From assembly GCA_030151825.1 (NCBI GenBank), contig JASLCP010000032.1:1-16413 (forward strand): 16,413 bases of DNA, in the 5' to 3' direction. Positions 13,224-16,413 of the stretch are shown here, piece after piece; within the stretch, counting starts at the first letter, position 1; every line of letters begins with the position of its first letter. The notes under the pieces were generated by a model. That model saw only the letters and a program-made list of their open reading frames with translations, had not been told where the DNA came from and did not search any database. The stretch is from Candidatus Saccharimonadales bacterium. GTDB taxonomy: Bacteria; Patescibacteriota; Saccharimonadia; Saccharimonadales; Saccharimonadaceae. The translations under genes and the position numbers were made by a program.

Positions 13224-15770
13224 ATGAGTGATGATAATACACCAGTAAATACGCCAATCAACGGTGAGCCGATTGAAGAAGGGGAAGTGATCGAAACGGG
13301 GCTGCCGGTTGATACTCCGGGTATCGAAAATCGTACACTTGAAAAAGTCATGGAAGATAGTTTCTTCCGCTACTCGATGAGTGTGATTATCGATCGTGCC
13401 TTGCCGGATGTGCGCGACGGTCTCAAGCCGGTGCATCGTCGTATTTTGTTCTCGATGAACCAAAATGGCAACCGATCGACCAGTAAGTTTGTCAAAAGCG
13501 CGCGTATCGTTGGTGACGTTATGGGTAAATATCACCCGCATGGTGACTCAGCGATTTACAATTCGATGGTTCGTTTAGCTCAGGGGTGGTCGCTGCGTTA
13601 TCCGCTGATTCAAGGCCAAGGTAACTTTGGCTCAATGGACGGTGATGAGGCTGCTGCGATGCGATACACCGAAGCTCGTATGGCTAAACCCGCCGATGAA
13701 ATGTTGGTGGATATTGATAAAGAGACGATTGATTTTCGTGATAATTTTGATGGCTCAGAGCAAGAACCGGTGGTATTACCGGCAAAATTACCGAACTTGC
13801 TACTAAATGGGCAAATCGGTATTGCGGTGGGTATGGCAACTAATATTCCATCTCATAACCTTGGCGAATTGGTTGATGCGACGATTGAGTTGATCGATAA
13901 CGATGAAACGACGATTGACGATCTGCTAAAGCATGTCAAAGGCCCTGACTTTCCAACAGGAGCGACTGTCTATGGTGGCGCCCCAATGAAACAGGCCTAC
14001 CAGACAGGTCGTGGGAGTGTCATGATGCGCGCGGTCGCCGAGATTGTCGAGACTAAAAAAGGTCGTCATCAAATCGTTGTGACTGAGGTGCCATACGGGG
14101 TGAATAAAGCGGCCTTGATTGAAAAGATTGCGGAACTCGTCAAAGATAAAAAACTGAGTGGGATTAGCGATCTTCGCGACGAAAGTGCGCGTGGACAGGT
14201 ACGGGTTGTTGTTGAACTCAAAAAAGACGCCTACCCAAAGAAGTTGCTCAACCAGCTCTATAAATTAACGGCGCTTCAGACCAGCTTTAATTTTAATATG
14301 TTGGCACTGGTTGATGGTGTGCAGCCACGGATTCTTGGTCTGCAAGAGATGCTACAAGAGTTTATTAAGCATCGTCAACAAGTGGTCCGTCGTCGAACAG
14401 AATACGAACTACGTAAAGCACGTGAACGCGCTCATATCCTCGAAGGATACAAAATTGCGCTTGATCACATTGACGAAGTGATCAAGATTATTCGTGGAAG
14501 TAAGACGACTGATATCGCTGAAGCAGCTTTGATCAAGACCTTCAAGCTCAGTGAAATCCAGGCAAAATCAATTCTGGCAATGCAGCTCCGTCGTCTAACC
14601 GGACTCGAACGCGAGGCGATCGAAAATGAACTGAACGAACTGCTAAAGATGATCAAGCGTTTCGAAGAGATTTTAGCTGATGAGAAAGAAATCTTGGCGA
14701 TTATCAAAACCGAACTGCTGGAAATGAAAGAGAAGTACGGTGACGAGCGTCGTTCAAAGATTATCAATCACGAATTGGGCAAATTTAGCGATGAAGAGCT
14801 CATTCCAGAAGAGGATTCTGTTATTTTGCTTACGACAGAAAACTATATCAAACGTACGCTATTGAGTGAGTATCGTCGTCAACACCGTGGCGGTAAGGGC
14901 AAGCGTGGCATGACCACTAAAGAGGAAGATATTATCGACCAACTGGTACCAGCCAGTACGCATGATTATCTGCTGTTCTTTACCAACAAGGGTCGCGTCT
15001 TCCGCCTGAAGGCCTACGAAGTACCGGCAGCCAGCCTTGCGGCCAAGGGCGTTGCAGCAGTCAATCTGTTGCAGATGCAGCCAGAAGAAAAAATCACCTC
15101 GATTATTCGCCACGAAAAAGACGCGAACGATGACGGTTATTTGTTCATGGCAACGATGAAGGGCACCATCAAGAAAACGCCACTCAAGGACTATGCGAAT
15201 ATTCGGACGAACGGTCTGATTGCGATCCGACTTGATGACGGAGACGAGCTGCGCTGGATCCAAAAGACAACAGGAACGCATGATGTGATTGTCTCGACAT
15301 CAGCTGGGCAAGCAATTCGCTTTAACGAAAAAGACGCTCGACCGATGGGTCGTGCTGCCCGTGGTGTTCGTGGTGTTCGCCTGCGGCCAAATGATCACGT
15401 CGTTGGTATGGATATTGTGTCTGACGATGGCCGCAGCCTGCTTGTCATTAGCGAAAATGGCTACGGCAAAGCGACCAAGGTGGCAAACTTCCAAAGTCAC
15501 AAACGTGGCGGTGTTGGCATTAAGGCGGCAGTTGTAACAGCCAAAACCGGTCCGATTGTGGCTGTGCGAACACTTGAAGAGAACGCCAGTGAGGTGCTCA
15601 TGATTTCAAACAAGGGACAGGCAATTCGCGTGGCGCTGAAGGACATACCAACACTAGGTCGAACGACGCAGGGTGTACGTATCATGCGTCTTGGAGAAGG
15701 TGACAAAGTCGCTTCACTGGGGCTGATGCCCGAGCAAGAACAGCCTGAAGAGGAGGCGAGCGAAAGCTAA
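13224..15770 (+). CDS. gyrA: DNA gyrase subunit A
   Basis: A protein of 848 residues from ATG 13224. This start is preferred because AGGGG (13213-13217), which overlaps the gyrB stop, is 6 bases away; ATG 13221 and TTG 13218 are closer alternatives. The DNA-breaking domain shows KYHPHGDSAIYNSMVRLAQ, QGNFGSMDGDEAAAMRYTEA with catalytic Tyr148, and GMATNIPSHNLGE. A coiled-coil arm spans about 360-500. The GyrA box QHRGGKG begins at Q553, which marks it as gyrase rather than topoisomerase IV; the six-bladed DNA-wrapping domain follows. The C-terminus is acidic (PEQEQPEEEASES). The residue matching E. coli Asp87 is Asn113; the match to Ser83 is Ser109. The gene is cotranscribed with gyrB and abuts the PAP2 gene. 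Confidence 0.98.
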   Translation: MSDDNTPVNTPINGEPIEEGEVIETGLPVDTPGIENRTLEKVMEDSFFRYSMSVIIDRALPDVRDGLKPVHRRILFSMNQNGNRSTSKFVKSARIVGDVMGKYHPHGDSAIYNSMVRLAQGWSLRYPLIQGQGNFGSMDGDEAAAMRYTEARMAKPADEMLVDIDKETIDFRDNFDGSEQEPVVLPAKLPNLLLNGQIGIAVGMATNIPSHNLGELVDATIELIDNDETTIDDLLKHVKGPDFPTGATVYGGAPMKQAYQTGRGSVMMRAVAEIVETKKGRHQIVVTEVPYGVNKAALIEKIAELVKDKKLSGISDLRDESARGQVRVVVELKKDAYPKKLLNQLYKLTALQTSFNFNMLALVDGVQPRILGLQEMLQEFIKHRQQVVRRRTEYELRKARERAHILEGYKIALDHIDEVIKIIRGSKTTDIAEAALIKTFKLSEIQAKSILAMQLRRLTGLEREAIENELNELLKMIKRFEEILADEKEILAIIKTELLEMKEKYGDERRSKIINHELGKFSDEELIPEEDSVILLTTENYIKRTLLSEYRRQHRGGKGKRGMTTKEEDIIDQLVPASTHDYLLFFTNKGRVFRLKAYEVPAASLAAKGVAAVNLLQMQPEEKITSIIRHEKDANDDGYLFMATMKGTIKKTPLKDYANIRTNGLIAIRLDDGDELRWIQKTTGTHDVIVSTSAGQAIRFNEKDARPMGRAARGVRGVRLRPNDHVVGMDIVSDDGRSLLVISENGYGKATKVANFQSHKRGGVGIKAAVVTAKTGPIVAVRTLEENASEVLMISNKGQAIRVALKDIPTLGRTTQGVRIMRLGEGDKVASLGLMPEQEQPEEEASES

Positions 15771-16205
15771 ATGACGGCACTTCTTTCGCCATACCTGATT
15801 GCTATCGTCCTTGCATGGGCGGTAGCACAGGGGTTGAAGTACGTTATTTTCGCAATCAAACACAAAACACTCAGTGACTTGCGTCATCTGTACCTCTCGG
15901 GAAATATGCCGAGTGCTCACAGTGCGACCGTTGTAGCGCTGCTTGCAGTCATTGCCTGTAAGGACAATGTAGATTCGGCTGTGTTTGGGCTCGCCGCGCT
16001 GTTTGCAGCGGTTGTTATGTACGATGCCGTTATGGTGCGTCGATCATCAGGCGAGCAGGGCGGAGCGATTCAACAACTGATCAAGGAGCAAAAAAGTAAG
16101 GTGTTATTGCCGCGTGCCGCCAAGGGTCACGAGCCGCTCGAAGTTGTCGTTGGCGCCCTGTTGGGGGCTGTCGTTGGCATGGTTGTGTTTTTTGCTACAA
16201 AATAG
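15771..16205 (+). CDS. Divergent PAP2-family membrane protein (YuiD-like)
   Basis: A 144-residue protein matching the divergent PAP2 (acid phosphatase/vanadium-dependent haloperoxidase-related) family. Conserved motifs are GNMPSAHSA (M46-S51), MYDAVMVRRSSGEQG (Y84, D85, R90, R91) and KGHEPLEVVVGALLG (H120, E121). There are hydrophobic segments at about 5-25, 52-62, 67-86 and 124-142. The family is thought to act on lipid phosphates at the membrane, but the biochemical role of this branch is not established. The ATG directly follows the gyrA stop (TAAATG), so the gene is probably translated by coupling in the gyrase operon. Confidence 0.9.
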   Translation: MTALLSPYLIAIVLAWAVAQGLKYVIFAIKHKTLSDLRHLYLSGNMPSAHSATVVALLAVIACKDNVDSAVFGLAALFAAVVMYDAVMVRRSSGEQGGAIQQLIKEQKSKVLLPRAAKGHEPLEVVVGALLGAVVGMVVFFATK

Positions 16206-16218
16206 TGTGAAATTACTA

Positions 16219-16248
16219 TTGACGTATACGCTGTTCGTACGGTATGAT
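16219..16248 (+). promoter_or_regulatory. Strong promoter at the right end
   Basis: TTGACG (16219-16224) and TATGAT (16243-16248) are separated by 18 bases. The transcript starting near 16255 has no coding region in the 158 bases left, suggesting a stable-RNA transcript. Confidence 0.7.
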
Positions 16249-16254
16249 GAGTAA

Positions 16255-16413
16255 CAGTCTGGTCGCCGGCACATAGCCACGAAGGCGATACCCAACGTTT
16301 GAGTGTGGACATTCGAAATGCGAGTTGAACAGATGGTTATTAAGAACTTTGACAATTTAGTTGTGCAATATCATCGTCAGTTTATATGAGCTTGATACAT
16401 GCTTTAATGTATC
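16255..16413 (+). other. Probable rRNA operon leader, cut by the window edge
   Basis: The leader holds GAACTTTGACAAT (16344-16356), which resembles the boxA antitermination element found ahead of 16S rRNA (TTCTTTGAAAA-type). It ends in a perfect hairpin, GATACAT (16394-16400) with ATGTATC (16407-16413), which might be part of a processing stem. The 16S gene itself is not in the window, so the identity rests on the boxA-like box and the strong promoter. Confidence 0.45.

Noticed and set aside
1..16413. CRISPR arrays, insertion sequences, tRNA genes, prophage
   Set aside because: No direct-repeat arrays, transposase motifs, terminal inverted repeats or tRNA-type T-arms other than that of tmRNA were seen on either strand.

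Overview
The window most likely comes from a Candidatus Saccharibacteria (TM7, Patescibacteria/CPR) genome. I base this on recalled resemblance of several proteins to lineage-specific Saccharibacteria families: the VirD4/HerA-like ATPase with its small proline-rich partner, the PH-like protein, the four-helix membrane protein and the two-anchor surface protein. Compact gene packing and the standard genetic code fit as well. No database search was run, so the assignment is an inference.

Layout. 1-159 is the 3' end of a ribonuclease HI-family gene. It is followed by the RNase P RNA gene rnpB (177-510), which shares a bidirectional terminator with the convergent operon infC-rpmI-rplT (minus strand, 566-1615). 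infC appears to start at an AUA codon. comM, a Mg-chelatase-like AAA+ protein, lies upstream on the same strand (1706-3241). The tmRNA gene ssrA is divergent from comM (3309-3716) and is followed by two terminators. Next come a PH-like-domain protein (4127-4810), a roughly 590-base gap that appears to encode a structured RNA of no family I recognise (about 4942-5300), and a four-helix membrane protein (5403-5789). Then follows an apparently leaderless two-gene unit: a small proline-rich protein and a 975-residue membrane-anchored VirD4/HerA-like ATPase (5831-9195). A minus-strand pair encodes a coiled-coil membrane protein and a large surface-exposed protein with a DUF11-like domain (9262-11048). 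The window ends with gyrB, gyrA and a divergent PAP2-family gene (11238-16205), then a strong promoter and a leader resembling the start of an rRNA operon, cut by the window edge.

How the parts fit together. About half the window is housekeeping: tRNA processing (rnpB), ribosome rescue (ssrA), translation initiation and the large ribosomal subunit (infC, rpmI, rplT), and DNA topology (gyrB, gyrA). The rest is envelope and DNA-handling machinery. ComM acts in recombination during natural transformation in other bacteria. The VirD4-like ATPase could move DNA or protein across the envelope, and the two-anchor surface protein may face a host cell. The points most worth checking are the unassigned structured RNA, the unusual tmRNA (alanine-rich 29-codon tag ending LAVARA, and a T-loop that departs from the consensus), the AUA start of infC, and the leaderless promoter of the ATPase unit.
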